Shown: positions 18,182 to 27,050 of the stretch, one piece after another
Layout of the letters: each line of letters begins with the position of its first letter
How positions within the stretch are numbered: the first letter of the stretch is position 1
From: Saccharomonospora marina XMU15
GTDB taxonomy: Bacteria > Actinomycetota > Actinomycetes > Mycobacteriales > Pseudonocardiaceae
NCBI RefSeq assembly: GCF_000244955.1
Contig: NZ_CM001439.1
Coordinates: 5,141,234-5,205,233 of the forward strand
Reading direction: 5' to 3'
DNA: 64,000 nucleotides
Notes under the pieces: model-generated
What the model was told of the DNA's origin: nothing
The model's input: only the letters and a program-made list of their open reading frames with translations
The model's database searches: none
Made by a program: the position numbers and the translations under genes

Positions 18182-20574
18182 GAACGATGCTGACCGTCCT
18201 GCTCATCGCCGCCACGCTCGTGCCCACTCTGCTCCTGCCGGGGCGGGTCGTACCGCCACGGCTGGCCTGCGCGGTCGGGCTTGGTGGCGGGTGTCCACCC
18301 GGGCGGGGCTCCGTAGTTGGGCGGGCCGACGTTTCGACCCTGCCGTCCACCACCGTAAGGCTGTGGCCTGGAGTCGGCGCCGCCGCCCCCGGAACCGCCA
18401 CCGTGGCCGCGGGCGCCGTGCCCCTGGCCGCCGTTGGTCCGGCGGGCGCCGTTGGGGTAGTCACCCGAGGGTGGGGCGTACGGGTTGTACGACGACGGGT
18501 TCGCGGGCGGCTCAGGCACACCCTGCTGTGCTCCGCCCGGAAGGTCCTGCCCGGCGGAAGGGCCGCCGACCGGCGCGGGCTCCGACTCCGGTTGCGGCTC
18601 GGGTTCGGTTTCGGACTCGGGGGGCCATGGCTCCCCGCGTTCGATCGCGAGCTCACGCGGCGTCTTGATCGGCGGCTTGTCCGAGGGCAGCCGCTCGCCG
18701 AACTCGTTGAACGCGGTGATCCTGGGGCGCTTCTCCACCGACGCGAAGATGCGCTCGAGGTCCCTGCGCTGCAGGGTCTCCTTCTCCAGCACCTCCATCA
18801 CCAGGTCGTCGAGCACGTCGCGGTAGGTGTTGAGCACCTCCCACGCCTCGGTGTGCGCCGTCTCGATGAGCTTGCGCACCTCCTCGTCGATCTCGTGCGC
18901 GACCTCGAGCGAGTAGTCCGGCTGCCTGCCCGCCGACCGGCCGAGGAAGGGGTCGCCCTGGTCCTGGCCGTACTTGACGGCGCCGAGCCTGGGGCTCATG
19001 CCGTACTCGGTGACCATCGCCTTCGCGATCTTCGTGGCCTGCTCGATGTCGGAGGAAGCACCGGTTGTCGGCTCGTGGAAGACGAGTTCTTCCGCCGTGC
19101 GCCCGCCCATCGCGAACACCAGCCGCGCGATCATCTCCGAGCGGGTCATCAACTGCTTGTCGTCCTCGGGGACGACCAGCGCGTGCCCGCCCGTGCGGCC
19201 ACGGGGCAGAATCGTCAGCTTGTACACCGGTTCGATGTCCGGCATCGCCCACGCGGCGAGTGCGTGCCCGCCCTCGTGGTAGGCGGTGATCTTGCGCTCC
19301 TTCTCGGAGATGATCCGGCTCTTGCGCGCCGGGCCGCCGATCACCCTGTCCACGGACTCCTCCAGCGCCGCATCGGAGATGACGGTGCCGTGTTGCCTGG
19401 CGGTGAGCAGAGCGGCCTCGTTGATGACGTTGGCCAGGTCGGCGCCCGACATGCCCACCGTGCGCTTCGCGAGCGCGTCGAGGTCGGCTCCCTCCGCCAG
19501 CGGCTTGCCCTTGGAGTGCACCTCCAGGATCGCCCTGCGGCCGCGCAGGTCGGGCGCGGACACCGGGATCTGCCGGTCGAACCGGCCGGGGCGCAGCAGC
19601 GCCGGGTCGAGGATGTCGGGCCGGTTGGTGGCGGCGATCAGGATGATGCCGCCGCGCGAGTCGAAGCCGTCCATCTCGACGAGCAACTGGTTCAGCGTCT
19701 GCTCCCGCTCGTCGTGGCCGCCGCCGAGGCCCGCACCACGCTGCCTGCCCACCGCGTCGATCTCGTCGACGAAGATGATGCACGGCGCGTTCTGCTTGGC
19801 CTGCTCGAACAGGTCACGCACCCGCGAGGCACCGACACCGACGAACATCTCGACGAAGTCGGAACCGGAGATGGTGTAGAACGGCACCCCGGCCTCGCCT
19901 GCCACCGCACGAGCGAGCAGCGTCTTACCGGTACCCGGCGGGCCGTATAGGAGTACGCCCTTGGGGATCTTCGCCCCGAGTGCCTGGTAGCGGCCGGGGC
20001 TTTGCAGGAAGTCCTTGATCTCGTGCAGTTCCTCGACGGCCTCGTCGGCACCGGCCACGTCGCTGAACGTGGTCTTCGGCATGTCCTTGTTCAGCTGCTT
20101 GGCCTTGGACTTGCCGAAGTTGAGGACCCGGTTTCCCCCGCCCTGCGCGTTGTTCATCATCCACATGAGCAACAGCAGCAGGATGCCCAGCGGGATCATG
20201 TAGATCAGCAACTGGGTGATGAAGGAGTCCTGGGTGACCGTGGTGTCGAACCGGACGTTCTGCCCGTCACCGCCGGCGTTGATGAGCGAGTTGTACAGCT
20301 GGTCGGAAGCGCCTGCGGGGAACTTCGTGATGACCTGCGTCACCTGCTGGCCGTCGACCTCGATCGGGTTGGCCAGGTGAAGCTTGAGCTGCTGTTCCTT
20401 GTCCTCGAGGTTCGCCTCGGTGAGGTTGCCGCTGCGGATCTGTTCGACGGCCTGCGACGTGGGCACGTGCGTGTAACCCCGGTCGCTGTCGAACATCATG
20501 CTGAACAGGAAATAGAGCAGCAGAACCGCGACTATCCACAGCAGTGGGTTCTTGAGCAGGCGCTTGCGGTCCAT
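18178..20574 (-). CDS. ftsH: ATP-dependent zinc metalloprotease FtsH
   Basis: About 798 residues from MDRKRLL. Two transmembrane helices ([18 protein letters not shown] near residue 10-28, and [19 protein letters not shown] near 130) flank an extracytoplasmic domain. The AAA domain has Walker A GPPGTGKT, Walker [12 protein letters not shown] and the [23 protein letters not shown]. The protease domain has the zinc motif HEGGHA. The last 160 residues are a long Pro/Gly/Arg/Gln-rich tail beyond the usual FtsH length. An upstream ATG at 20628 is possible; both have weak ribosome binding sites, and the chosen one puts the first helix at the usual place. It leads the fol genes through GTGA overlaps. 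Confidence 0.95.
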   Translation of the reverse strand: MDRKRLLKNPLLWIVAVLLLYFLFSMMFDSDRGYTHVPTSQAVEQIRSGNLTEANLEDKEQQLKLHLANPIEVDGQQVTQVITKFPAGASDQLYNSLINAGGDGQNVRFDTTVTQDSFITQLLIYMIPLGILLLLLMWMMNNAQGGGNRVLNFGKSKAKQLNKDMPKTTFSDVAGADEAVEELHEIKDFLQSPGRYQALGAKIPKGVLLYGPPGTGKTLLARAVAGEAGVPFYTISGSDFVEMFVGVGASRVRDLFEQAKQNAPCIIFVDEIDAVGRQRGAGLGGGHDEREQTLNQLLVEMDGFDSRGGIILIAATNRPDILDPALLRPGRFDRQIPVSAPDLRGRRAILEVHSKGKPLAEGADLDALAKRTVGMSGADLANVINEAALLTARQHGTVISDAALEESVDRVIGGPARKSRIISEKERKITAYHEGGHALAAWAMPDIEPVYKLTILPRGRTGGHALVVPEDDKQLMTRSEMIARLVFAMGGRTAEELVFHEPTTGASSDIEQATKIAKAMVTEYGMSPRLGAVKYGQDQGDPFLGRSAGRQPDYSLEVAHEIDEEVRKLIETAHTEAWEVLNTYRDVLDDLVMEVLEKETLQRRDLERIFASVEKRPRITAFNEFGERLPSDKPPIKTPRELAIERGEPWPPESETEPEPQPESEPAPVGGPSAGQDLPGGAQQGVPEPPANPSSYNPYAPPSGDYPNGARRTNGGQGHGARGHGGGSGGGGADSRPQPYGGGRQGRNVGPPNYGAPPGWTPATKPDRAGQPWRYDPPRQEQSGHERGGDEQDGQHRS

Positions 20575-20769
20575 TAGATCCGGCCGTTGCGGCCTCGACC
20601 CTCCCTGGCTAGGCGGTAGGTGTGACATCCGCCGTCACGGTGTACAACTGCACGGGCACGGTGGTAACCGTCCCATCAGGGTACCGCCCGGCTTGCGCGA
20701 ACGGCCGGGCGATCCTCTACGCAGATCCAACGGCTCCCAGGGTGGGTATGTTCCCAGCTCAGCGCGAGG

Positions 20770-21546
20770 CTAGCGGGTGACCTCGGTGACCAGTTCCGCG
20801 AGTCGGCCGCGTAACGCCTTCGCGTCGGCGGGCGCGACGGTGACCCACTCCGTGCCGTCGGGACCGGTGCGGGAGAGGCTGAGATAGCGCCCCGAAGCGG
20901 TATCGAACCAGGCCAACACCCCGCTGCGACGCCTGCCGCCGAGTTCGTCACGGCTGTTGGCTGCCAGTTGGCCACCCCGCAGCCTCGGTTGTGAGATGAG
21001 CCGCGCGTAAGCCTCTCCCTCGTTCGCCGTTCGCTCCGCCAGCCCCGCCGCCCTGCGCGAGGAAGCGCCCGCCGCCGCCGGTACCCCGGTGTTCGCGGGC
21101 CTGGTACGCAGTGCCTGAGCGATGGGCAGTGTGACGGAAGCCTCGCTGCCCCGCCCGCAGGCGGGCAGCAGGTCGACCACCGCGGAGACCAGACCGTCGG
21201 GATAGATCGGGCGCAGCCAGATGCCGTCGCTGTTCTGAACGGCCAGCACGGCCTGATTGCCGTCGCTCGCCGCGAGCGCGGCCACCGGTGGTACCCGGAA
21301 GTCGGGGATGTGCAGGGCGTCGATGCTGATCCTCGGCCTGGACAGCAGGCCGAGCCAGTCCTCGACGGGCGAGTTCCGGAGTTCGCGGGCCGCGAACTCC
21401 ACGTTCGCCCTCTCCCGCAGTGCGGCGCGTTCGACCTCGGTTTCGCCGTGTGAGCCGACACGCAACGGGTAGGGCAGGTCGCCGAGTCCGGCGGCTTCCC
21501 ACAGGAAGTCGAAGGACACGGGCGTGAAGAATTCCTGAGCGGGCAC
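20770..21546 (-). CDS. EspG-family ESX (type VII secretion) chaperone, copy 1
   Basis: 258 residues of the ESX-associated EspG family (PF14011 type), cytosolic chaperones that hold PE/PPE-like substrates before export. Family features: a starting hydrophobic/aromatic strand (SFDFLWEAAGLGDLPYPL), SHGET, an alternating beta segment AVLAVQNSDGIWLRPIYPDGLVSAVVDLLP, QPRLRGGQLAA, and the closing WFDTASGRYLSLSR followed by WVTVAPAD. GTG start. It shares nearly the same motif order with the next gene upstream, so the two are tandem paralogues. It is the last gene of the type VII cluster, about 195 bases before ftsH. Confidence 0.85.
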   Translation of the reverse strand: MPAQEFFTPVSFDFLWEAAGLGDLPYPLRVGSHGETEVERAALRERANVEFAARELRNSPVEDWLGLLSRPRISIDALHIPDFRVPPVAALAASDGNQAVLAVQNSDGIWLRPIYPDGLVSAVVDLLPACGRGSEASVTLPIAQALRTRPANTGVPAAAGASSRRAAGLAERTANEGEAYARLISQPRLRGGQLAANSRDELGGRRRSGVLAWFDTASGRYLSLSRTGPDGTEWVTVAPADAKALRGRLAELVTEVTR

Positions 21547-21625
21547 GATCCTCCAGCTGGCTCCCTGACCGTGACGTCGTTACTACCGCACAGTAGCGAA
21601 CGTGAGCACCGCTGTCCGTTTGCCG

Positions 21626-22417
21626 CTACAGCGGCGCGGCCGTCGAGTTCACCGCGTTCGCGAGCATCTCGGACAACCGGTGCCGAAGAGTGGCCGCGTC
21701 AGCGGGGGCGATGATGATCCAGTCCCTGTGGTCCTGACCGCGGCTGGCCTGGGTGAAATAGCGCCCGGTCTCGGTGTCGAACCAACTCAGCACCGGCGTG
21801 CGGGTCCTGCCACCACCGCGGCCACGGGCGTTCGCACCAAGCTGACCGCCCCGCAGCCGCTCCTGTGCATGCAGCCGGGCGAGGGCCTTGCGGTCGGCAT
21901 CGGCCGTTCCCACACCACCCTTCGCAGCGCTTGCCCTGCGCTGCATGAAGTCGGCACCCGGACCGGCGAGCAATTGCTCGATCGGCACAGTGATCGACTT
22001 CTCCGTGCCCCTCGGCGCGGGTGGCAACTGGCCGACGATCGCGCCTGCGAGCCCGTCGGCGGGTACCCGCTCGAGGTAGAGCCCGTAGCCCTCCTGCACG
22101 GCGAGCACCCCGTCGCCACCGAGGGCGGCGGCGACGGCCAGCCGCGGCTCGGCATTCTGCGCGACGAGTTGGATCGAGTCCAGGCTGACGTCGGAGCCGA
22201 CCAGCACCGAGAAGGCATCCTCCAGCCACGGCCGGGGCGTGCCGTCGTCGTCGACGAGGCCACGCCCGGCCAGTCCGGCCATCACCTGCCCGCGCAGCCC
22301 GGCACGCTCCTCCACCGTTTCCCCGTGCGAGCGCACCCGCAGCGGGTAGGGCAACTCCCCTGCTCGCAACGCCTCCACCAGGAAGTCGAGCTCAAGCGGA
22401 GAGAGCCGCTCCGCCAC
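21626..22417 (-). CDS. EspG-family ESX (type VII secretion) chaperone, copy 2
   Basis: 263 residues. Begins LSPLELDFLVEALRAGELPYPLRV with SHGETVEERAGLR, then GVLAVQEGYGLYLERVPADGLAGAIVGQLPP, ERLRGGQLGA and WFDTETGRYFTQ, all matching its neighbour. GTG start three bases after the PPE-like stop, so the PPE-like protein and this chaperone are probably made together, as with PPE/EspG pairs in mycobacteria. The two EspG copies are clearly diverged, which suggests different clients rather than a fresh duplication. Confidence 0.85.
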   Translation of the reverse strand: MAERLSPLELDFLVEALRAGELPYPLRVRSHGETVEERAGLRGQVMAGLAGRGLVDDDGTPRPWLEDAFSVLVGSDVSLDSIQLVAQNAEPRLAVAAALGGDGVLAVQEGYGLYLERVPADGLAGAIVGQLPPAPRGTEKSITVPIEQLLAGPGADFMQRRASAAKGGVGTADADRKALARLHAQERLRGGQLGANARGRGGGRTRTPVLSWFDTETGRYFTQASRGQDHRDWIIIAPADAATLRHRLSEMLANAVNSTAAPL

Positions 22418-22420
22418 GCC

Positions 22421-23755
22421 TCAGCGCCCCTCGTCGTCCGGCCCCCACGCGCCGAGCACGGGCGGCGCGGCGGATTCCGTGGCACCGAAGGTGTCGTCGG
22501 GGTCCGGCTCGATGAGGAAGGAGGCGTGGGTGTGGTCCTTCTCGTCGTCGGTTCCGCCACCGGCGGCCCCCATGCCTGTCATGGGAGTGCCAGTGGCGGG
22601 CGGAACCTGCCCCGGACCGACCGGGCCGGTCGGCGCCACCTGCCCCTGGCCCTGCGCGGGTGCGACCGGAGCACTCTGCTGGTTGGCAGCCGCGGCCGTT
22701 TCCGAGGACTGCTTCTTGGTGCTGCCGCTGCGGGAGCCCTTCGAAAGCGCCCTCGCACCCGCGTACCCGAGCGCGCCGCCCGCGACCGCCGCCCCCAGAG
22801 CCTGACCAGCCGTCGGCCCACCACCCGCACCGGGGGTGGGCGCGGGCGCTGCCGGGCTCGCGCCGGTACCGCCGACAGGTCCGTGCTGCGCAGCAGGCGG
22901 CTGCGCGGGGCCCTGTCCATGCGCGTTCGCGGCCGCACCGGGACCGCCCGCACCGAGCCCGGAAGCCGAGACACCGTCGCCGAAACCTGCCGCGACCGGT
23001 GTGGTGCCCAGCCCGGTCGCCGACACTGCGGGCCCACCGTAGGAACCGGCGGCAGCGACGTTGCCCGCGCCGAGGTTCGTGCCGCCCGCCGTGGGCTTCA
23101 GCCCGAGCGAGTCGGGGCCGAAGCTCGGGGTGGCGCCGTCGATCTCGGCGAGTTCGGCCGTGTACGTCTCGAGGAAGGCAACCTGCTGCGCCTTGACCTC
23201 GCGCGCCGCGTCGAACCGCGGCTTCAGATCACTGACCATCGCCGCGGGGCCACCCGCGAGCATCGCCGCCGTCTCCGCGGCGGGGTCGAATTCCTTGGGC
23301 TGCGGCATGGTCTTCAGTTTCGCGGCGGCTGCGGCCTGCTGGGCGAGCCTGGAGCTCATGGTGTTGGCCGCCTCGGCGGCCTGCCCCGTGGAGTTGGCGA
23401 TGGTCACGAGCGCACCCTGCGCGGCACCCGCACCCTGCCCGATCCAGGCCGCTCCGAGCTCGGAGATGGCGTTGTAGAGGTCGTCGGCGGCCCTGTGCAG
23501 TTCCCCGCTGTGGGTCGCCCAGCCCTGACCGATCTCCTCCGCGGAGCCGGGGTCGTTGTTGACCGTGGCGTACCGGTAGAGCTGCTCGCTCTCGTGTGCC
23601 TCCCAGTTCGGCCGCGCGGCGATCGCCCTGTCGTCGCCGTACAGGAATCCGTCGGTGCGATTGCGTGCCTGCGCGACGATGTCGGCGACCTCTCCGCTGT
23701 CGCCGAGCGGCACCCGAGGGCCACTCTCGTCGGACTGCGGCCTGTTGACATCCAT
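22421..23755 (-). CDS. PPE-like / WxG-containing type VII secretion substrate
   Basis: 444 residues from MDVNRPQ. The first 180 residues are helical with NWEAHESEQLYRYA, a helix pair carrying the W-x-G turn (GAAWIGQGAGAAQGAL), and a helical stretch with NTMSSRLAQQAAAAAKLK. This is the four-helix layout of PPE and EspB N-terminal domains, although the literal PPE tripeptide is absent. The C-terminal 260 residues are Gly/Ala/Pro-rich and disordered, ending in an acidic DDTFGA...DDEGR tail. AGGGGGAAG precedes the ATG; an in-frame GTG at 23779 overlaps the upstream stop and is an alternative. Likely partner: the small YxxxD protein encoded just upstream. Confidence 0.75.
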   Translation of the reverse strand: MDVNRPQSDESGPRVPLGDSGEVADIVAQARNRTDGFLYGDDRAIAARPNWEAHESEQLYRYATVNNDPGSAEEIGQGWATHSGELHRAADDLYNAISELGAAWIGQGAGAAQGALVTIANSTGQAAEAANTMSSRLAQQAAAAAKLKTMPQPKEFDPAAETAAMLAGGPAAMVSDLKPRFDAAREVKAQQVAFLETYTAELAEIDGATPSFGPDSLGLKPTAGGTNLGAGNVAAAGSYGGPAVSATGLGTTPVAAGFGDGVSASGLGAGGPGAAANAHGQGPAQPPAAQHGPVGGTGASPAAPAPTPGAGGGPTAGQALGAAVAGGALGYAGARALSKGSRSGSTKKQSSETAAAANQQSAPVAPAQGQGQVAPTGPVGPGQVPPATGTPMTGMGAAGGGTDDEKDHTHASFLIEPDPDDTFGATESAAPPVLGAWGPDDEGR

Positions 23756-23775
23756 GATGCGGCTTCCCCCTGGTC

Positions 23776-24144
23776 TCACAGCTGTCCGGTGAACGGCTCC
23801 GCGCTGGCCCGGTCGAACTCGTGGTAGCGGTTCATTGCCGTGACGATCGCCTGCTCGGCGTGGTCGTACTGCGCGTAGAGGTTGCGAAGCGCCTGCGCGT
23901 AGGAGTCCCCCGCTCCCGACGCGCGGTCGGAGAACTTGGCGGCGATGGCCTGCCCGACGGGGTTGGCGCCGAGCCTCGGCGGCGCCGCGAGGTTGTCCGC
24001 GTTACGCAGCAGGTCCTCCACGGTGTCCTTACCGGTTCGGATCTTGCTCAGCACCGCCTGTGCGGCATCGGGATCGATCCCCACCTGGCCGGTAGCCGCG
24101 GCGTTCCGGAACGCGGCAGCGTCCGCATAGCTGCTGTTCCCCAT
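23776..24144 (-). CDS. Small PE/EspC-like protein with YxxxD type VII export motif
   Basis: 122 residues, helical, without cysteine. It ends with NRYHEFDRASAEP, in which Y-H-E-F-D fits the YxxxD/E signal required for ESX export. This sits about 15 residues from the C-terminus after a helical hairpin (IRTGKDTVEDLLRNADNL ... DSYAQALRNLYAQYDHAEQ). In mycobacteria one partner of each exported heterodimer carries YxxxD/E and the other is a PPE/WxG protein, which is the arrangement here. AGGAG lies nine bases before the ATG. The family name is uncertain; sequence similarity to PE proteins is weak and no PE dipeptide is at the start. Confidence 0.7.
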   Translation of the reverse strand: MGNSSYADAAAFRNAAATGQVGIDPDAAQAVLSKIRTGKDTVEDLLRNADNLAAPPRLGANPVGQAIAAKFSDRASGAGDSYAQALRNLYAQYDHAEQAIVTAMNRYHEFDRASAEPFTGQL

Positions 24145-24297
24145 CGCTTCGCTCTCCTCATCCCCAGTACGAGCACAAACTTGGCCGACGCGCCTGCGAT
24201 CTTGGCCCAGACTAACGCAACAGCGCCGTTCGTAGGACGCCTTCCATGCAGGTCGGGTTCCCTTTTCGGCGCCGGTGATGCGTGGGCCGCGTGCTGG

Positions 24298-24852
24298 TCA
24301 CGAGGAGTAAACCCGGGGGTCGAGAGTGCCGATGTACGGCAGGTCCCGGTATCGCTCTGCGTAGTCGAGGCCGTAGCCGACCACGAACTCGTTGGGGATG
24401 TCGAAGCCCACGTACTTCACCGGCACGTCCACCTGCACGGCGTCGCGCTTGCGCAGCAACGAGCACACCGAAAGTGATGCCGGGTTCCTGCTGGCCAGGT
24501 TCTTGAGCAGCCAGGAAAGCGTCAGCCCGGAATCCACGATGTCCTCGACGATCAGCACGTCCCTACCCGAGATGTCCCTGTCGAGGTCCATCAGGATGCG
24601 CACCACACCGGAAGAGGACGTCGAGGAGCCGTAGGAGGACACGGCCATGAACTCGAGCTGAGTCGGTATCGGCAGCGCACGGGCGAAGTCCGTCATGAAC
24701 ATCACCGCGCCCTTCAACACCCCCACGAGCACGAGATCCGAGGCCCGGTCCTGCGCCGGGTAGTCGGCCGCGACCTTCTCGGCCAACTCGGCGATCTTGT
24801 CCTTGATCTGCTGCTCTGTGATGAGCACGGAGGCGATGTCGCCTTCGTACAC
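24298..24852 (-). CDS. hpt: Hypoxanthine-guanine phosphoribosyltransferase
   Basis: 184 residues. Salvages hypoxanthine and guanine with PRPP to IMP and GMP. The PRPP-binding loop is [34 protein letters not shown] and [15 protein letters not shown] (flexible loop) are typical, as is [24 protein letters not shown]. The ATG follows the tilS stop by four bases, so hpt and tilS are coupled, as in most actinobacteria. 153 bases separate it from the type VII cluster downstream. Confidence 0.97.
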   Translation of the reverse strand: MYEGDIASVLITEQQIKDKIAELAEKVAADYPAQDRASDLVLVGVLKGAVMFMTDFARALPIPTQLEFMAVSSYGSSTSSSGVVRILMDLDRDISGRDVLIVEDIVDSGLTLSWLLKNLASRNPASLSVCSLLRKRDAVQVDVPVKYVGFDIPNEFVVGYGLDYAERYRDLPYIGTLDPRVYSS

Positions 24853-24856
24853 GGGT

Positions 24857-25885
24857 TCAGTCCCCTCTTGTGGTGGGTCGGGAAGCGTTCAGCATGAGCT
24901 TTGCACGTGACCTGCGCGCTTCAAAATCGCCCGGCAGCCAGACGCCGCCCTGGCCACGCCAGCGGCCGATCAGCTCGTCCACCGCGCGTAGGTGCGCGTC
25001 GGTCAGTTCGGGCACACCCTCGGCAAGCAGCCAGCCCCGCAGCACCCTCCTGCGCAACGCGGGCGGGGCGGGTTCGAGTACCTCGACGTCGAGCGCGGAG
25101 CCGTCGTGCGCGCGCTCGGCCAGTTCCTCGGCGAGCACGTCGAGCGCGTCGGTGTCCTCGCGCAACTGGGCCGCCGTGCGGGCGAGCGCGGCTGCCACGC
25201 CCCCGGACAGCACGTCCTCCAGCAGCGGCAGCACCTCCTCGCGCAACCGCACCCGCGTGAACCTGCGGTCGCTGTTGTGGGGGTCGCTCCACGGCCGCAC
25301 GCCCAGTCCCGTGCAGGCCTGCGCCGTGACCGACCTCGACAGCTCCAGCAGCGGCCTGCCCCATGGCGGGTCGAGCGGCCGCATACCGGCGAGCGACCTC
25401 GCCCCCGAACCGCGGCCCAGCCCGAGCAGCACGGTCTCGGCCTGGTCGTCGCGGGTGTGACCGAGCAACACCAGCCGGTTGGGCTCGGGCAGCTGCGCGC
25501 GCAGTGCCGCGTAACGGGCGCGCCTGGCGGCCGCTTCCTGGCCACCGGGACCGGACACGGTCACCGGCACCACCCTGGCCTCGTCCACCCCCAGTCCTCG
25601 CGCGGTCTCGGCCGCTCGCTCGGCGACCTCGGCCGAACCTGGCTGCAGGCCGTGGTCGACGACGATCGCACGTACCCGCACGTTCCTGCGCCGCCCGGCG
25701 TGCGCTGCCGCGTCGGCGAGCGCGAGGGAGTCGGCACCGCCGGAAACCGCCACGTAGAGCTCGCCCTGCCGCAACCGCCGTGCGCACTCGGGTTCGTCCA
25801 AGAACCGCCGCACTGCCCGACGCACGGCGAGCACCGCGTCGGGGTCTCGCCGCGAGGATGCCCGCACCACCTGCGTTCCCGTCAC
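24857..25885 (-). CDS. tilS: tRNA(Ile)-lysidine synthetase
   Basis: 342 residues. Modifies C34 of tRNA-Ile(CAU) to lysidine so that it reads AUA. The ATP pyrophosphatase loop is [16 protein letters not shown] (SGGxDS). [40 protein letters not shown] and [21 protein letters not shown] follow. A C-terminal TilS helical domain is present but short, as in other actinobacteria. The start is GTG at 25885, four bases after the metalloprotease stop; the longer open frame upstream lies over that gene and is not used. Confidence 0.95.
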   Translation of the reverse strand: MTGTQVVRASSRRDPDAVLAVRRAVRRFLDEPECARRLRQGELYVAVSGGADSLALADAAAHAGRRRNVRVRAIVVDHGLQPGSAEVAERAAETARGLGVDEARVVPVTVSGPGGQEAAARRARYAALRAQLPEPNRLVLLGHTRDDQAETVLLGLGRGSGARSLAGMRPLDPPWGRPLLELSRSVTAQACTGLGVRPWSDPHNSDRRFTRVRLREEVLPLLEDVLSGGVAAALARTAAQLREDTDALDVLAEELAERAHDGSALDVEVLEPAPPALRRRVLRGWLLAEGVPELTDAHLRAVDELIGRWRGQGGVWLPGDFEARRSRAKLMLNASRPTTRGD

Positions 25886-25889
25886 ACCG

Positions 25890-27008
25890 TCAGTGCACCC
25901 GGCGCAGCCACGACTGCGGATCGTTGATCTCCGCCCTGCTCGGCAAGGTGTTCGGCGAGGTCCACACCGCGTTGAAACCCGCCATGCCCACAGCGTCCAC
26001 GACCTGCCTCGTGAATCTGGCACCCAGCGCGTACTGGCGGATCTTGGCGTCAACACCCAGCAGGCTGCGCAGCAGCCGGTCGAGCAGGCCGCCGCCCTTG
26101 CGGCGGGCGGTGAACCTGCGCCGAATCGTGGTCACACTGGGCACCACTTCGGGGCCGACGGCATCCATCACGTAGTCGGCGTGGCCCTCCAGCAGCGTGG
26201 AAAGGGCCAGCAGCCGGTCGAACACCGCGCGTTGGGAGGGCGACTGCAGCAGTTCTGCCAGCCCCACCGAGCCGTCCTGCCGGGTCCGCCGCACCTCGCG
26301 GACCGCGTCGGGCAACCGCGTGAGGAGGTCGCCGAGGCTTTCGGACTCGGCGAGACCGCCGACCAGCCTGCCCACCTCGTCGGCGAAGTAGTCGCGCAGC
26401 CAACTCACCGCCGTGAACTGCAGCCGGTGCGTGGACTCGTGCAGGCACACCCACATGCGGAAGTCCGTGCCCGGTACCCGCATGGCCTGCTGCGCGGTCA
26501 CCACGTTGGGAGCGACGAGCAGCAGGCTGCCGTTCTTGTTCGCACCGCCGAACGGGTCGTACTGGCCGAGCACCCTGGCGCCGAGGAACGCCAGCACCAC
26601 ACCGGTCTGCAAGCCCGCGCTGCCCGCCACCAGCGGCGTGAACCGCCCTGCCTGCCCGCTGGGCAACGCCCGGCTGGTCAGCTCGTCGAGGCCGGACGCC
26701 GCCGCCCGCACCCACCCCGGACGGTCGAGCACCTCGCCGGGCAGCAGCGGCAGTCCCTGGCCGAGACCGGTGAGCTCGCGCACGTGACCCTCGGCGACCA
26801 CGGTCAGCTCGCGTAGTTCGGTAACCGCTCGCTCGGCCTCTTCGGGGGATACGGTCGGTCCACCCCGCACGAGGAAGGCCCCGGTCGAGGCTGCCACGGA
26901 CCAGTCCACGAGCCGGTTGGACGCGTACTCGGTGCCCCGGTTCACCGTGCTCGCCACCATCCGGTAGCCGCGGAGCTCCGCCCGCCGGGCGCTGCCTTGC
27001 TCACGCAT
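25890..27008 (-). CDS. Zinc-dependent metalloprotease of the DUF2342 family
   Basis: 372 residues. Zinc motif HESTH (HExxH, in VCLHESTHRLQFTAVSWL) with a downstream EGHADYVMD that may give the third ligand. Other family marks: FGGANKNGSLLLVAPNV and SPNTLPSRAEINDPQSWLRR at the end. The family also includes members named as F420-biosynthesis-associated proteins; in M. tuberculosis the equivalent is Rv3626c, next to tilS and dacB as here. No signal peptide, so a cytoplasmic location is likely. GGAAGGGG precedes the ATG. Substrate unknown. Confidence 0.85.
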   Translation of the reverse strand: MREQGSARRAELRGYRMVASTVNRGTEYASNRLVDWSVAASTGAFLVRGGPTVSPEEAERAVTELRELTVVAEGHVRELTGLGQGLPLLPGEVLDRPGWVRAAASGLDELTSRALPSGQAGRFTPLVAGSAGLQTGVVLAFLGARVLGQYDPFGGANKNGSLLLVAPNVVTAQQAMRVPGTDFRMWVCLHESTHRLQFTAVSWLRDYFADEVGRLVGGLAESESLGDLLTRLPDAVREVRRTRQDGSVGLAELLQSPSQRAVFDRLLALSTLLEGHADYVMDAVGPEVVPSVTTIRRRFTARRKGGGLLDRLLRSLLGVDAKIRQYALGARFTRQVVDAVGMAGFNAVWTSPNTLPSRAEINDPQSWLRRVH

Positions 27009-27050
27009 TGCCCCTTCCGCCTTCGCCTGCTCCTACGACGCTACCTGCCT

